NCBI GenBank assembly: GCA_029858545.1
Contig: JAOUFA010000210.1
Span: 1-6,614, forward strand
Origin: Betaproteobacteria bacterium
GTDB taxonomy: Bacteria > Pseudomonadota > Gammaproteobacteria > Burkholderiales > SG8-39
DNA: 6,614 nt
Direction: 5' to 3'
Both the position numbers and the translations under genes were made by a program. Below, piece by piece: positions 6,477-6,614 of this stretch. The notes under the pieces were generated by a model. The model was not told the origin of the DNA. It saw only the letters and a program-made list of their open reading frames with translations, and did no database searches. Numbering within the stretch: position 1 is the stretch's first letter; each line of letters opens with the position of its first letter.

Positions 6477-6614
6477 TCATTCCATGAACTGCTCGTTGCC
6501 GATCACTCCGAGTTTGGTGAGGCCCAGGCGCTGCGCGGACGCCATCACCATGACCACGTGTTCGTAGAGCACCAGCTTGTGCGGGCGCAAATGGATTTCC
6601 GGTTGCACCGGTTT
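6477..6614 (-). CDS. exbD: ExbD/TolR-family biopolymer transport protein, C-terminal fragment
   Basis: The window holds only the last 45 residues and the stop (TGA at 6479-6477); the rest continues past base 6614. The visible part reads IHLRPHKLVLYEHVVMVM (residues 7-24 of the fragment), then ASAQRLGLTKLGVIGNEQF. This matches the periplasmic domain end of ExbD/TolR proteins: a conserved strand, then a helix after Y-x-x-V, then A-x-x-x-G-(L/I)-x-K-(L/I). ExbD works with ExbB and TonB in the inner membrane to couple the proton gradient to outer-membrane transport. The TM helix with its key aspartate is outside the window and cannot be checked. The TPR gene follows 22 bases downstream, so they are probably one transcript, with exbB and perhaps tonB further upstream. 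ExbD is preferred over TolR because no tolA, tolB or pal follows. Confidence 0.82.
   Translation of the reverse strand, partial: KPVQPEIHLRPHKLVLYEHVVMVMASAQRLGLTKLGVIGNEQFME

Noticed and set aside
5504..6487. + strand open frame (327 codons) opposite the TPR gene
   Set aside because: The - strand gene has a signal peptide, a ribosome site and an operon partner. The + strand product is Arg-rich and featureless.

Overview
The window is GC-rich, tightly packed bacterial chromosome. The coding style (short gaps, ATGA overlaps, an ExbD–TPR pair, a one-ACT-domain threonine ammonia-lyase) fits a proteobacterium, most likely a betaproteobacterium. That placement is an impression from protein style, not a marker-gene result. 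No rRNA, tRNA, CRISPR array, insertion sequence, phage gene or toxin–antitoxin pair is visible.

Left third (2-2852, + strand): a translationally coupled catabolic-looking cassette. It holds a short LeuD-type aconitase-family hydratase small subunit, a lyase of the isocitrate lyase/PEP mutase superfamily with the KRCGH active-site signature, and a metal-dependent amidohydrolase of the dihydroorotase/dihydropyrimidinase/allantoinase group. Consecutive genes overlap by ATGA. The matching LeuC-type large subunit is expected just upstream, outside the window. Hydratase plus carbon–carbon lyase recalls the last two steps of nicotinate fermentation in Eubacterium barkeri (2,3-dimethylmaleate to 2,3-dimethylmalate to pyruvate plus propionate). 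A ring-opening cyclic amidase in the same unit suggests the route may start from a cyclic imide, lactam or related N-heterocycle. The substrate is not known from sequence, and this cassette is the best candidate here for an undescribed pathway.

Middle (2901-5135): an EamA/DMT-family transporter on the - strand, converging on the cassette, and divergent from it a threonine ammonia-lyase on the + strand. The 114-base divergent spacer (3795-3908) carries a good sigma70-like promoter for the transporter whose predicted start point falls on the GTG start codon, so the mRNA may be leaderless. A perfect 13-base palindrome fills most of that promoter's spacer. A weaker -10-like box lies before the ammonia-lyase gene.

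Right third (5141-6614, - strand): the last 45 codons of an ExbD-type energy-transducing protein, followed after 22 bases by an exported alpha-helical repeat (TPR-like) protein. This looks like the tail of an exbB-exbD-type operon feeding a TonB-dependent outer-membrane transport system. Its last gene converges on the ammonia-lyase gene with only five bases between stop codons, and the two stop codons sit in the two arms of one small palindrome.
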